Assembly: GCA_004552195.1 (NCBI GenBank)
Contig: SFPC01000007.1
Coordinates: forward strand, 1-38,397
Length of the DNA: 38,397 nt
Source of the DNA: Bacteroidales bacterium
GTDB taxonomy: Bacteria > Bacteroidota > Bacteroidia > Bacteroidales > Bacteroidaceae
Direction: 5' to 3'
Shown here: piece by piece, positions 16,684-24,859 of the stretch
Position numbering within the stretch: the stretch's first letter is position 1
Layout of the letters: each line of letters starts with the position of its first letter
The notes under the pieces: model-generated
Told to the model about the DNA's origin: nothing
Seen by the model: the letters and a program-made list of their open reading frames with translations, nothing else
Databases searched by the model: none
Translations under genes and position numbers: made by a program

Positions 16684-18117
16684 TTAGTCATCTTTTTCGT
16701 TTACCAATCCGGAGAAGAAGGAGCTGATGCGCTTCATGCCGTTTTTGAGAATAGCATTGCGTTCTTTGCGTTTTCTTTCTGCTTCTTCTTTTCTTCTTTG
16801 TGCTTCAGCTGCTTCGGCCGCTGCTCTTTCTTCTGCTTCTCTTTGCAGTCTTTCCTCCTCCTCTTGTGCCTTTCTTCTTTCTTCTTCGGCATTTTCTTCG
16901 GGAGTGGGTACGTGTTCTTCCTCCTCGTCCGGTTCATCGAACAGTCCGGGCTGGCCCAGCGGTCCGCCGCAGCAGTTCATTTCTCCCTTGTCGATGAGTG
17001 CGATGGCCGCATTGCAGTCGCCGTCGGCGTTGAAGTCGCTGTATTCGCCCGAGCGGAGCGGAATGCGGATGTTGCGTACGAAGCGGATTTTCTCAAATTG
17101 CGTGTTGCGCACGAAGGCCTTGTCTATGTCCTTCATGTGCGAAGCTCCTCCGGTGATGATAAGACCTCCGATGAGCTGTCCCTTGTCGTATTTCGACAGG
17201 GCTATTTGGTTTTTCACGTTCAGGATGATTTCCTCCACGCGCGCTTCCACCAGTCCGCTGAACTCGTCGTAGTCAACGTGTCGTCCGTCGCGTAACGTGA
17301 TGGGTGTATGCTTTTCGCCCGAGTTGTCGGCGATGGCAGAGCCGTATTTCAGTTTGAGTTCTTCCGCCTCGTCGTCTTCAATTTGCAGCGACATGATGTC
17401 GCGGTTCACGTTGGCTCCTCCGAGGGGAATGACGGCGAGATGGCGCAAGCGGTTGTTTTTGTACACAGCCACCGAGGTAGTTTCCGAGCCCATGTCGACG
17501 AATACGCATCCCGAACGCTTTTCCGGTTCCGTCAGCATGGCGTCGGCCAGTGCCTGCACGGTGATGGGCAGGTCAGCAATGGCCACTCCTGCCGTGCGGA
17601 AGCAGCTCCTGATTTCCTCCCGTACCGATGAGCTTGCCACGATATTGAGAAAGTGGCCTTCTATCCCGTCGGCGAGGATACCCACCGGTTCTGTTTGGAT
17701 TTGTGTGCCCAGTCGGTATTCCTGGGGCACCGATTCCAGGATGTCTCGGTCGGGGCTGGCGGAATTGCGGTTCTCGTCGCACATGGCATCCACCATGTCC
17801 TGTGTGATTTCCACCTTTGCGTCGAAATGTCTTATTACGCTGTTTGCCACGGTGTGCATCCCCATGCCTCCGATGCCCACATAGACGCGGCTAATGCTTT
17901 TTTGCGTTTTTTGCTCCAGCTTTTCCTTCATGTTCAGGATGCACTGCGTCATTTTGTTTACGTTGTTGATGCGTCCTTTGCGTATGAAGGTGGTAGAGGG
18001 CTCTTGAGCGAAGGCAAGGATTTGGGTGGCGCCGTCGGGCTGTTTGCGTCCTGCAATGCCGGTTACCTTAGAGGACCCCAGCTCGATAGCTACGATAAAT
18101 TTGTCTTCTGTTGCCAT
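16684..18117 (-). CDS. ftsA: Cell division protein FtsA
   Basis: The 477-residue product starts at ATG 18117 (MATEDKFIVAIELGSSKVTG); a longer in-frame start would overlap ftsQ and lacks homology. FtsA is an actin-like ATPase that tethers FtsZ filaments to the membrane. Phosphate-loop and adenosine motifs are visible: AIELGSSKVTG (phosphate 1), GCVFVDMGSETTSVAVY (phosphate 2) and GGLIITGGASHMKDI (adenosine). After the core, an acidic stretch (DEPDEEEEH) is followed by about 60 residues of Glu/Arg/Ala-rich sequence that should form a long helix or coiled coil. A short basic amphipathic C-terminus (GMKRISSFFSGLV) probably binds the membrane. The gene precedes both ftsZ copies. Confidence 0.93.
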   Translation of the reverse strand: MATEDKFIVAIELGSSKVTGIAGRKQPDGATQILAFAQEPSTTFIRKGRINNVNKMTQCILNMKEKLEQKTQKSISRVYVGIGGMGMHTVANSVIRHFDAKVEITQDMVDAMCDENRNSASPDRDILESVPQEYRLGTQIQTEPVGILADGIEGHFLNIVASSSVREEIRSCFRTAGVAIADLPITVQALADAMLTEPEKRSGCVFVDMGSETTSVAVYKNNRLRHLAVIPLGGANVNRDIMSLQIEDDEAEELKLKYGSAIADNSGEKHTPITLRDGRHVDYDEFSGLVEARVEEIILNVKNQIALSKYDKGQLIGGLIITGGASHMKDIDKAFVRNTQFEKIRFVRNIRIPLRSGEYSDFNADGDCNAAIALIDKGEMNCCGGPLGQPGLFDEPDEEEEHVPTPEENAEEERRKAQEEEERLQREAEERAAAEAAEAQRRKEEAERKRKERNAILKNGMKRISSFFSGLVNEKDD

Positions 18118-18199
18118 TATTTTTCTGTTTGATAATTCTTTGGGAAAGTAAAATTCGGTGTGCCGGTGCGGCCATCTTTTTGTTCCGCGCCGGGAGTGG

Positions 18200-18928
18200 T
18201 CATCCCTTTCGGCCCACAATTTGAGTAACGTGTTCCACAGAGATTTCCTTATACTTGTTCCATCCCACCTGGGGCAGCACTTTTTCGTAGAAAGTGTACA
18301 GGTTGCGGAATTTCTGGGAGATGCTGTCTGTCGACCCGAAGGCTATGGTGTGCCCTCCGACACGTGGCACCAACTCAAGGTGATGGTTGGGCAACACATG
18401 TATCTGTACGATTTGCGCGTCCCAGAATGGGTCGTCGTGGAGGAAGCATCCGAGTTTCACCAGCTCCTTTCGGGCAAATTTCCGGTCAATGTTTCCGGTG
18501 GCAACGATGAGATCGGCTGCATAGTTTTGCGGGTTCATCAGGTTGCCCCGGCTGTCGATGTAATAGTCGTCGCCGTTGTTCGCTTTGATGCGCATGAGCG
18601 GCAGCCGTTGTCCGATGAGCACGTTCACCGTGCCGTTTGGTGATTTGTAGCACGACACCGAATCGATAAAGCTGTTCTTTCGCAGCGTCCGTTCGATGGC
18701 TGTAACATCCACATCCTTCACCTGTCGTCCCACGGGGTAGCATCCGGAAGCTTGGAGCAACCGGTCTGCCTCGTCGGCCGTGATAAATCCGGCGTGTGAG
18801 CTGTCCGCAATGGTATAGTTCACCTGTTGGCAAATGGTGTTGTCGGTATGTTGGGTGAAAGTGCCGAAAGCAAACACCAAGTAAACGATGAGGCCGACCA
18901 GTAGCAGGAGTTTGAAAACCGTCTTCAT
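18200..18928 (-). CDS. ftsQ: Cell division protein FtsQ
   Basis: This 242-residue bitopic protein has one N-terminal membrane helix (VFKLLLLVGLIVYLVFAFG) and a periplasmic part with a POTRA-like region followed by the FtsQ beta domain (VNVLIGQRLPLMRIKANN, YYIDSRGNLMNP). FtsQ links divisome subcomplexes with FtsL and FtsB partners. Sequence similarity in this family is low, so position between murC and ftsA is a large part of the evidence. It lies 33 bp after murC. Confidence 0.87.
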   Translation of the reverse strand: MKTVFKLLLLVGLIVYLVFAFGTFTQHTDNTICQQVNYTIADSSHAGFITADEADRLLQASGCYPVGRQVKDVDVTAIERTLRKNSFIDSVSCYKSPNGTVNVLIGQRLPLMRIKANNGDDYYIDSRGNLMNPQNYAADLIVATGNIDRKFARKELVKLGCFLHDDPFWDAQIVQIHVLPNHHLELVPRVGGHTIAFGSTDSISQKFRNLYTFYEKVLPQVGWNKYKEISVEHVTQIVGRKG

Positions 18929-18961
18929 GGGTAAGAGGCTTTGTGAGGTGAAAGTGCGATG

Positions 18962-20323
18962 TTATTTGCTTTCCAGGATAGCCTTCAGCTGCGGCATATA
19001 GTCCACCACGTCGCCTGCGCCGAGCACCATGAGCACGTCGAAGTCCTCTTGTTGTGCCAGTTCGGGCAAGTCCTGCTTTCGGATGAGTTTTTTCTGCATG
19101 TCCGCTCTCAGGTGGTCGAAGATGAGTTGGCTGCTCACCCCTTCGATGGGCTTTTCGCGGGCCGGGTAGATTTCCGTCAGGATAACCTCATCGAGCAGCG
19201 AAAGGCTGTCGGCGAACTCCTTATAAAAATCGCGCGTGCGCGTGAAGAGATGTGGCTGGAACACGCCGGAGATTTTTCGTCCCGTGAACACCTCGCGCAC
19301 AGAGAGGATGCTCTGTCGTATCTCTTCGGGATGGTGTGCATAGTCGGAGAGCAGCACGTGGCGTTCCGTTTTCAGTGAGAAATCAAAGCGGCGGTCCACT
19401 CCCGCAAAGGAGGCCATGGCCTGCCGTATTTCCGTTTCCGTAGCTCCGGCCACTTGTGCCAGTGCCATGGCGGCGATGCCGTTGTCAATGTTGATGCTTA
19501 CCGGTACGCCCAGCTCCACATCGGCAATGTTTCCTAAGGGTGAAACAAAATCGAACACGATGCGTCCGCCGCCAATGCGGATGTTCTCTGCATGAAAGTC
19601 GCCTTCCGTGCGGCTGTAGTCGTAGCGTCTGACGCCCGGTTGCAAGTTTTCCTGCATCTTCAGCCCCCGATGCACGATGAGTGCCCCTCCGGGCTGCACC
19701 AGGGAAGTGTAGTGGCGGAAGCTCTCCAAATAAGCCTCCTCAGTGCCGTAGATGTCCAGGTGGTCGGCATCTGTGGCCGTAATCACCGTGGCAAAAGGCC
19801 GCAGGTGGTGGAAAGAGCGGTCAAACTCGTCCGCTTCGATGACCACATACGGGCTGTCCTTGCTGAGCAGGTAGTTTGTGCCGTAATTCTTCGTGATGCC
19901 GCCGAGGAAAGCGTTGCATCCCACGTGGCTTTCGTGGAGCAGGTGGGCGCACATCGAGGTGGTGGTGGTTTTGCCGTGCGTGCCTGCCACGCAGAGCCCC
20001 TTCATGGAACGAGTGAGCGTGCCCAACACCTGTGCACGTTTCTGAATGTCAAATCCCCCTTCGCGGAAGAAGTTCAGTTCGCGGTGGTCGGCGGGAATGG
20101 CCGGTGTGTAGACCACCAATGTGTGCGTCTTGTCGCGGCAGATGTCGGGGATGAGTTCCGGGTTGTCCTCATAGTGGATATCAGCCCCCTCGGCGCGCAG
20201 TTCTTCGGTCAAGGCGCAAGGCGTGCGGTCATATCCCGCCACTGTGAGTCCTTGGGAAAGAAAATAGCGTTCCAGTGCACTCATGCCGATGCCGCCGGCA
20301 CCGATGAAATATACTGCTTTCAT
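18962..20323 (-). CDS. murC: UDP-N-acetylmuramate--L-alanine ligase
   Basis: The 453-residue Mur ligase adds L-alanine to UDP-MurNAc in the cytoplasm. The N-terminal Rossmann motif IGAGGIGMSALERYF, the ATP-binding P-loop GTHGKTTTTSM (about residues 113-123) and the central-domain motif DADHLDIYG are present. The C-terminal domain carries LLSDYAHHPEEIRQSI and VFQPHLFTRTRDFYKEF, typical of MurC. It lies between murG and ftsQ. The 223 bp upstream of it hold no promoter box that I can see, so it is probably read from the murG promoter. Confidence 0.94.
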   Translation of the reverse strand: MKAVYFIGAGGIGMSALERYFLSQGLTVAGYDRTPCALTEELRAEGADIHYEDNPELIPDICRDKTHTLVVYTPAIPADHRELNFFREGGFDIQKRAQVLGTLTRSMKGLCVAGTHGKTTTTSMCAHLLHESHVGCNAFLGGITKNYGTNYLLSKDSPYVVIEADEFDRSFHHLRPFATVITATDADHLDIYGTEEAYLESFRHYTSLVQPGGALIVHRGLKMQENLQPGVRRYDYSRTEGDFHAENIRIGGGRIVFDFVSPLGNIADVELGVPVSINIDNGIAAMALAQVAGATETEIRQAMASFAGVDRRFDFSLKTERHVLLSDYAHHPEEIRQSILSVREVFTGRKISGVFQPHLFTRTRDFYKEFADSLSLLDEVILTEIYPAREKPIEGVSSQLIFDHLRADMQKKLIRKQDLPELAQQEDFDVLMVLGAGDVVDYMPQLKAILESK

Positions 20324-20546
20324 GTAAAATATCGTTTAAGTGGAACAGGCAGTTCGTTGCATGTATCGCCACGCGGTGGCAAGCGTAGGCCGTTTGTTGC
20401 CGGTGTAGCAAAGCGTTGTCCGGTTATGACGTTGGCTTTAAGCACTTGATGGTGGTGTGTAAGTTCCCCTTCGGCCTGTTCTTGGATTTTCTATGGGTGG
20501 ATGCAGCGGTTCATGTCCCCGTTGTTCCACTATATTTCGGAGTTGG

Positions 20547-21668
20547 TCAGTTGCGGTTTCCTTCTGCCAGCCGAATGACCTCGTCTGCTATGTCCGAAGC
20601 CGCGTTGGGCTTGGCCAGTTGCAGGATGTTGCGGCTCAGCGAGTCGAGTTTGTCGTGGTTCATCACCGTGTTGATGGCCAGCGGCAACAGCGTGCGCCTT
20701 GCGTCGGCGTCGGGCACGTAGAGAGCGGCCTCCTTCTGCACCAGTGCCAAGGCATTCTTCGTTTGGTGATCTTCGGCCACGTTGGGCGACGGCACCAGGA
20801 TGGCCGGTTTGCCCAACAGGGAGAATTCTGAAATACTTCCGGCTCCTGCTCGCGAAATGACCAGGTCCGCTGCGGCGTAAGCCAGCCTCATGTCCGCGAT
20901 GAAGTCGGTTACCACGAGGTGGGCCGGCTTTCCTCTCCGTTCCAGTTCCGCTTGGATTTCGGCGTGGTAGTACTTACCCGTTTGCCATACGAACTGCACC
21001 TGTTGTTGCTGTTTGATGAGTGGCAGGTTGCCCAGTATGCTGTCGTTGATGGTGCGTGCGCCGAGCGAGCCCCCGACAATCAGGATAGTCCGTTTGCCCG
21101 GCACGAGCCCCAAAGCCTTCACGGCATCCTCTTTGGTAAGTGTGTTGTCGAGTAAGTTTTGTCTGACAGGATTTCCCGTGAGCAGGATTTTGTCTGCCGG
21201 GAAGAAACGTTCCATGCCGTCGTAGGCCACGCAGATGCGTCGTGCTTTTTTCGCCAGCAGCTTGTTCGTAACGCCGGCGTAGGAGTTCTGTTCTTGCAGC
21301 AAGGTAGGAATGCCCATGGCCTCGCACACATTGAGCGTCGGTCCGCTGGCATAGCCTCCCACGCCCACCGCCACTTGCGGCGCGAACTCCTTCACGATTT
21401 GTCGGGCCAGTGTTCGGCTTTTCAGTATTTTGAACAGTACGGGAATGTTTTTCAGTAAGTTTTTGCGGTCGAAGCCCGCGATGGGCAACCCCTTGATGTT
21501 GTAGCCCGCAGCGGGCACACGTTGCATCTCCATACGTCCTTCGGCTCCCACAAAAAGAATTTCGGCGTTAGGATGTTTGGCGCGGATTTCGTTGGCGATG
21601 GATACGGCCGGAAAGATGTGCCCGCCGGTGCCGCCACCGCTGATGATTACTCTCAAAACGTCGTTCAT
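20547..21668 (-). CDS. murG: UDP-N-acetylglucosamine--undecaprenyl-pyrophosphoryl-MurNAc-pentapeptide transferase
   Basis: This 373-residue GT-B enzyme makes lipid II from lipid I on the cytoplasmic face of the membrane. The N-terminal SGGGTGGHIFPAVSIANEI motif is diagnostic. VGVGGYASGPTLNVCEAMGIPTLLQEQNSYAGVTNKLLA and DLVISRAGAGSISEFSLLGKPAILVP are the acceptor and UDP-GlcNAc binding regions. It is the first gene of the visible dcw segment. A perfect -7 box lies just upstream. ftsW, which precedes murG in the usual Bacteroidales order, is absent. Confidence 0.95.
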   Translation of the reverse strand: MNDVLRVIISGGGTGGHIFPAVSIANEIRAKHPNAEILFVGAEGRMEMQRVPAAGYNIKGLPIAGFDRKNLLKNIPVLFKILKSRTLARQIVKEFAPQVAVGVGGYASGPTLNVCEAMGIPTLLQEQNSYAGVTNKLLAKKARRICVAYDGMERFFPADKILLTGNPVRQNLLDNTLTKEDAVKALGLVPGKRTILIVGGSLGARTINDSILGNLPLIKQQQQVQFVWQTGKYYHAEIQAELERRGKPAHLVVTDFIADMRLAYAAADLVISRAGAGSISEFSLLGKPAILVPSPNVAEDHQTKNALALVQKEAALYVPDADARRTLLPLAINTVMNHDKLDSLSRNILQLAKPNAASDIADEVIRLAEGNRN

Positions 21669-21693
21669 ATTACTCCTCTGTTTTGTACACGCG

Positions 21694-21701
21694 CAAAAGT
21701 A
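21694..21701 (-). promoter_or_regulatory. -7 promoter box for murG and the dcw operon
   Basis: The minus strand reads TACTTTTG, a perfect TAnnTTTG box 25 bp upstream of the murG ATG. It suggests that murG-murC-ftsQ-ftsA-ftsZ1-ftsZ2-yqeY is transcribed from here. Confidence 0.65.
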
Positions 21702-21817
21702 CGCATAATTGTTGGGAGAAAGTATGGATGTTTCGGGCTTTTTGTAAAATTTTGTGCAAGGAACCTTTGAGTTCTTGACGGAAAATGACCTCCTCTTGTG
21801 TCGCCTCGTGGCTTTGG

Positions 21818-21904
21818 TTCAAAAAGTTCGCCATTTGTGTGAAAAAAGTCCTGGACTATTTTTTTCTACTCGCCGAGTTGTGAAAAATAGTCCTGGACTT
21901 TTTT
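21818..21904 (+). repeat. Palindromic intergenic element, copy 2
   Basis: The left arm 21842-21865 and right arm 21883-21904 are complementary except for one central T-T mismatch, around a 17-nt loop with CTACTCGCCGAGTTG. The flank TTCAAAAAGTTCGCC starts at 21818. The element aligns along its whole length with the reverse complement of copy 1 (7413-7498). It lies downstream of the LOG gene and could terminate that transcript. Confidence 0.85.
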
Positions 21905-22066
21905 CAGCGATGGCGCCGACATATGGTCCGGGGCGTTGTTTGGACATGCCAAAAAGCACCGGAACATGGGAAAGTAGGGCGTTTGTCCCGTCCTTCCGAT
22001 GTTTCGGTGCGTGATGTGCGGCCTCGGGCCGTGAGAGCCGATGAACGGCCGTGTGTAGCGGTGGGT

Positions 22067-22603
22067 TCAGAGCAGCTGTTCCAGCTCGTCGATGTTGGAT
22101 GCCACTTGGTAAAAATCTTCCGGCCGGCCGCTGATCAGTCCTTGGCGGAACAGATCGTCGAGCGCCGCCAGCAGGGCGTTCCAGCAGCCGTCCACGTTGA
22201 AGAACACGAGCGGCTGGCGGCGAATGCCGATACACGTGTTGGCCAGAACGGTGAACACCTCGTCGAGTGTGCCGATGCCGCCGGGCAGGGCCAGCAGCAC
22301 GTCGCTCTCGCGGTTCATCATGTCCTTGCGGTCGCTCAGGTCGGCACAGCGAAAGGTAACGTCGATGGCCTCGCTCTCCAGGCCGCGTTCCACAATGACG
22401 TCTGGCACCATGCCGAAGACCCTTCCGCCGTGTTGCTTCACGCTTTGCGCCAGCACCTCCATGAGTCCCTTGCGTGCTCCGCCGTAGACCAGGGTGCGCT
22501 CCGTGCGTCCGATGAGCTCACCCACTTCGCGGGCCGCCCTGACGTAGCTTTCGGGCAGGTTGTCCTTGGAGGAGAGATAAACTCCTACCTTCTGATAGTT
22601 CAT
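22067..22603 (-). CDS. LOG-family protein (putative cytokinin riboside 5'-monophosphate phosphoribohydrolase)
   Basis: The 178-residue product starts at ATG 22603 (MNYQKVGVYLSSKDNLPESY). The two family motifs are GGARKGLM (41-48) and PGGIGTLDE (107-115), which form the nucleotide-binding and catalytic site of LOG/lysine-decarboxylase-like proteins. Characterised members hydrolyse nucleoside 5'-monophosphates to base and ribose 5-phosphate; in gut or oral bacteria the physiological substrate is not known. It follows ridA by 13 bp and is probably co-transcribed with it. Palindromic element copy 2 lies about 160 bp downstream. Confidence 0.88.
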   Translation of the reverse strand: MNYQKVGVYLSSKDNLPESYVRAAREVGELIGRTERTLVYGGARKGLMEVLAQSVKQHGGRVFGMVPDVIVERGLESEAIDVTFRCADLSDRKDMMNRESDVLLALPGGIGTLDEVFTVLANTCIGIRRQPLVFFNVDGCWNALLAALDDLFRQGLISGRPEDFYQVASNIDELEQLL

Positions 22604-22616
22604 GAGGCACAACGCT

Positions 22617-22994
22617 TTAGCGCACGGCAATACACTCGATTTCCACGCGGGCACCCTTGGGCAGCGTCTTCACCGCCACGGCCGAGCGGGCCGGGAAGGG
22701 AGCTTGGAAAAACTGGGCGTACACCTCGTTCATCTCGGCAAAATCGGCCATGTCGGCCAGGAAAACGCTCGTCTTCACCACGTTGTCAAGGCTCAGGCCG
22801 GCCTCTTCCAGAATGTGCTTCATGTTGGTGAGCGACTGGGCGGTGAGTTCTTTGATGCCGCCCTCGGCAAATGCGCCCGTGGCGGGGTTGATGGGCAGCT
22901 GGCCCGACACGTACACCGTGCCGCCGGCTTCGATGGCCTGGCTATAGGGGCCGATGGCGGCCGGAGCCAGAGGAGTTGCAATAGCTTGTTTCAT
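22617..22994 (-). CDS. ridA: RidA family reactive intermediate/imine deaminase
   Basis: The 125-residue protein matches the RidA/YjgF/UK114 family in length and sequence: IGPYSQAIEAGGTVYVSGQLPINPATGAF near the start, then NMKHILEEAGLSLDNVVKTSVFLADM and a C-terminal PARSAVAVKTLPKGARVEIECIAV with the conserved Arg and Glu. RidA trimers hydrolyse reactive enamines/imines made by PLP enzymes such as threonine dehydratase. It precedes the LOG gene. Confidence 0.94.
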   Translation of the reverse strand: MKQAIATPLAPAAIGPYSQAIEAGGTVYVSGQLPINPATGAFAEGGIKELTAQSLTNMKHILEEAGLSLDNVVKTSVFLADMADFAEMNEVYAQFFQAPFPARSAVAVKTLPKGARVEIECIAVR

Positions 22995-23172
22995 GATGAG
23001 AAAAAGGGAAATATAAATTAAAAAAATCGGTGAATAGAATGATTGGGTTTCGGAGGTTATGAGGGATTAGGTGATGAGGTTATAAAGTTACCTGGGCGGC
23101 TACCGTGACTATCTCCAACAGTATTCTTATAACCTTATAACCTGGGAGCGAAGCGACCATAAACTTTTAACC

Positions 23173-23201
23173 TTCTACTTTCGGAAGCACCGAAAGTAGA
23201 A
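23173..23201 (-). terminator. Hairpin terminator after hemolysin III gene
   Basis: Perfect 12-bp arms TTCTACTTTCGG and CCGAAAGTAGAA enclose a 5-nt loop, 10 bp past the stop. The following minus-strand sequence is moderately T-rich rather than a pure T-run. Confidence 0.6.
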
Positions 23202-23211
23202 CAGAATAATC

Positions 23212-23847
23212 TCATTCGCTCAGGATGAAGAGGATGGCCAGCCAGTGGGCCACGGAGCCGAGGAGTACGAAAATGTGCCACACACCGTGGAAATAAGGCT
23301 TGCTGTCGTGGGCAAAGAACCACGTGCCCGAGGTGTAGAACAGCCCCTCTGCCAGAATGGCGCAAAGCGCGCGTGACGGCAAACGGCTGCACACCGGTTC
23401 GGCCATGAAGATAAAGCTCCAGCCCATGAGCAGATAGAGAAAGAGCGACAGGCGCGGGTAGCGGTCCATGGCCGTCAGTTTGTACACCGCGCCGCCCAGT
23501 GCCACGCCCCACAGGATGCCGAACACCGTCCAGCCCAATGCACCGCCCACCACGCCGATGCAGATGGGCGTGTAGGAGGCCGCTATCATCACATAGATGC
23601 TGATGTGGTCGAAAATGCGCAGCCGGCGTTTCGCCTTGCCCGGCATGGCCCAGTGGTAGAGCGTGGAGGCGGCATACATCAGCAGCATGCCGCAGGTGAA
23701 GAAGGTGGTGCCGAAGGCATTCTTCCAGTTGCTCCCGTAGCCCAACTTCAGGATAAACCAAGCGGCTGCCAGCGTGAAGACCACGCCCGCCAGGTGTGTC
23801 AGGGTGTTAAACCGTTCCTCGCCGGAGCGGCGTTTCATTGCATTCAT
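23212..23847 (-). CDS. Hemolysin III / YqfA-type seven-helix membrane protein
   Basis: I start it at ATG 23847 (211 residues, MNAMKRRSGEERFNTLTHLAGVV), because the family begins with this GEExxNxLTH motif; a frame to 23931 adds a basic leader of no known type. About seven membrane helices follow, with the family His residues in LYHWAMPGK, FDHISIYVMIAASYTPICI and FHGVWHIFVLLGSVAHWLAILFIL. The fold is that of the PAQR/hemolysin III superfamily, possible metal-dependent hydrolases or receptors; haemolytic activity is not established for most members. A near-consensus -7 box (TACCTTCG) lies immediately upstream of the start. Confidence 0.87.
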   Translation of the reverse strand: MNAMKRRSGEERFNTLTHLAGVVFTLAAAWFILKLGYGSNWKNAFGTTFFTCGMLLMYAASTLYHWAMPGKAKRRLRIFDHISIYVMIAASYTPICIGVVGGALGWTVFGILWGVALGGAVYKLTAMDRYPRLSLFLYLLMGWSFIFMAEPVCSRLPSRALCAILAEGLFYTSGTWFFAHDSKPYFHGVWHIFVLLGSVAHWLAILFILSE

Positions 23848-23976
23848 GCCGCGAAGGTAGTGCAACGTGAGGAATGCAGGAAGAAAAGCTTTCCGTTTTT
23901 TCCGTCGGCTCCGCCTTCCCTTTGGCTGCAAAGTTGAAAAACACCGTTATCGGCCTAAGCTACCAAAAGTTTTCTA

Positions 23977-23984
23977 TAATTTTG
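23977..23984 (+). promoter_or_regulatory. -7 promoter box for the suf cluster
   Basis: TAATTTTG matches TAnnTTTG and is 87 bp upstream of the sufC ATG. It implies that sufC is the first gene of the transcript. Confidence 0.6.
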
Positions 23985-24070
23985 CCAGCCTAAGCGGACA
24001 TCCGTTCCGCGCTCCGGGTCTGCCATGCGGCAGGCGCGGCGTTTAACCCTACCAGAATCAGACTGTCATC

Positions 24071-24823
24071 ATGCTGGAAATAAAGAACTTACATGCCTCC
24101 GTCGAAGGCAAGGAAATATTGCGCGGAGTGAACCTTACCATCCGCGATGGCGAGGTACATGTGCTCATGGGTCCCAACGGGTCGGGCAAGAGTACCCTCA
24201 GCAATGTGCTCGTGGGAAATCCCAAGTACGAAGTAACCGAAGGTTCCATCACCTTTAACGGAAAAGACCTGCTGTCCCTGTCGCCGGAGGACCGTGCGCA
24301 CGAGGGCATCTTCATGTCGTTTCAAGCACCCACCGAGATACCCGGTGTGTCCATGACCAATTTCATGCGCGCCGCCCTCAACGCCAAACGGAAGTACTTT
24401 GGGCAGGAACCGATGCCCGCCGGGGAGTTTCTCAAGCTGCTCAAGGAAAAGCGCAAGCTCGTGGGGCTCGACGCCCACTTCATGAGCCGAGGCGTAAACG
24501 AGGGCTTTTCGGGTGGCGAGCGCAAACGCAACGAAATCTTCCAGATGGCGGTGCTCGAACCCTCTTTCTCCATTCTCGACGAAACAGATTCCGGACTCGA
24601 CGTCGACGCCCTGCGCACCGTGGCCGAAGGTTTCAATATGTTGCGCGGCGAGCACACTTCTGCCATGGTCATCACCCATTACCAACGTATGCTCGACTAT
24701 TTGAAACCCGACTTTGTGCATGTGCTGGTCAAGGGCTGCATTGTGCGCGAAGGCGATGCTTCGTTGGGATATGAAATAGAGGAAAAAGGCTTCGACTGGA
24801 TCAAGGAACAGCTGGCGGACTAA
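24071..24823 (+). CDS. sufC: Fe-S cluster assembly ATPase SufC
   Basis: This 250-residue ABC-type ATPase energises the SufBC2D scaffold. Walker A GPNGSGKST (34-42), Q-loop SFQAPTEIPG, signature FSGGERKRNEI and Walker B/D-loop SILDETDSGLDVDAL, typical of SufC, are all visible. It is followed by sufD and sufS. In many Bacteroidetes sufB comes just before sufC, but here a divergent gene and a promoter are found instead. Confidence 0.95.
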   Translation: MLEIKNLHASVEGKEILRGVNLTIRDGEVHVLMGPNGSGKSTLSNVLVGNPKYEVTEGSITFNGKDLLSLSPEDRAHEGIFMSFQAPTEIPGVSMTNFMRAALNAKRKYFGQEPMPAGEFLKLLKEKRKLVGLDAHFMSRGVNEGFSGGERKRNEIFQMAVLEPSFSILDETDSGLDVDALRTVAEGFNMLRGEHTSAMVITHYQRMLDYLKPDFVHVLVKGCIVREGDASLGYEIEEKGFDWIKEQLAD

Positions 24824-24859
24824 ATCGCACCGCACAGCCAGTGAAGTCACCAAACCAAG

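Larger units (their letters stand above)
21669..22066. other. 398-bp intergenic region between LOG gene and murG
   Basis: It holds the murG promoter box and palindromic element copy 2. The part from 21905 to 22066 is GC-rich and shows no coding or structural signal that I can support. Confidence 0.6.
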
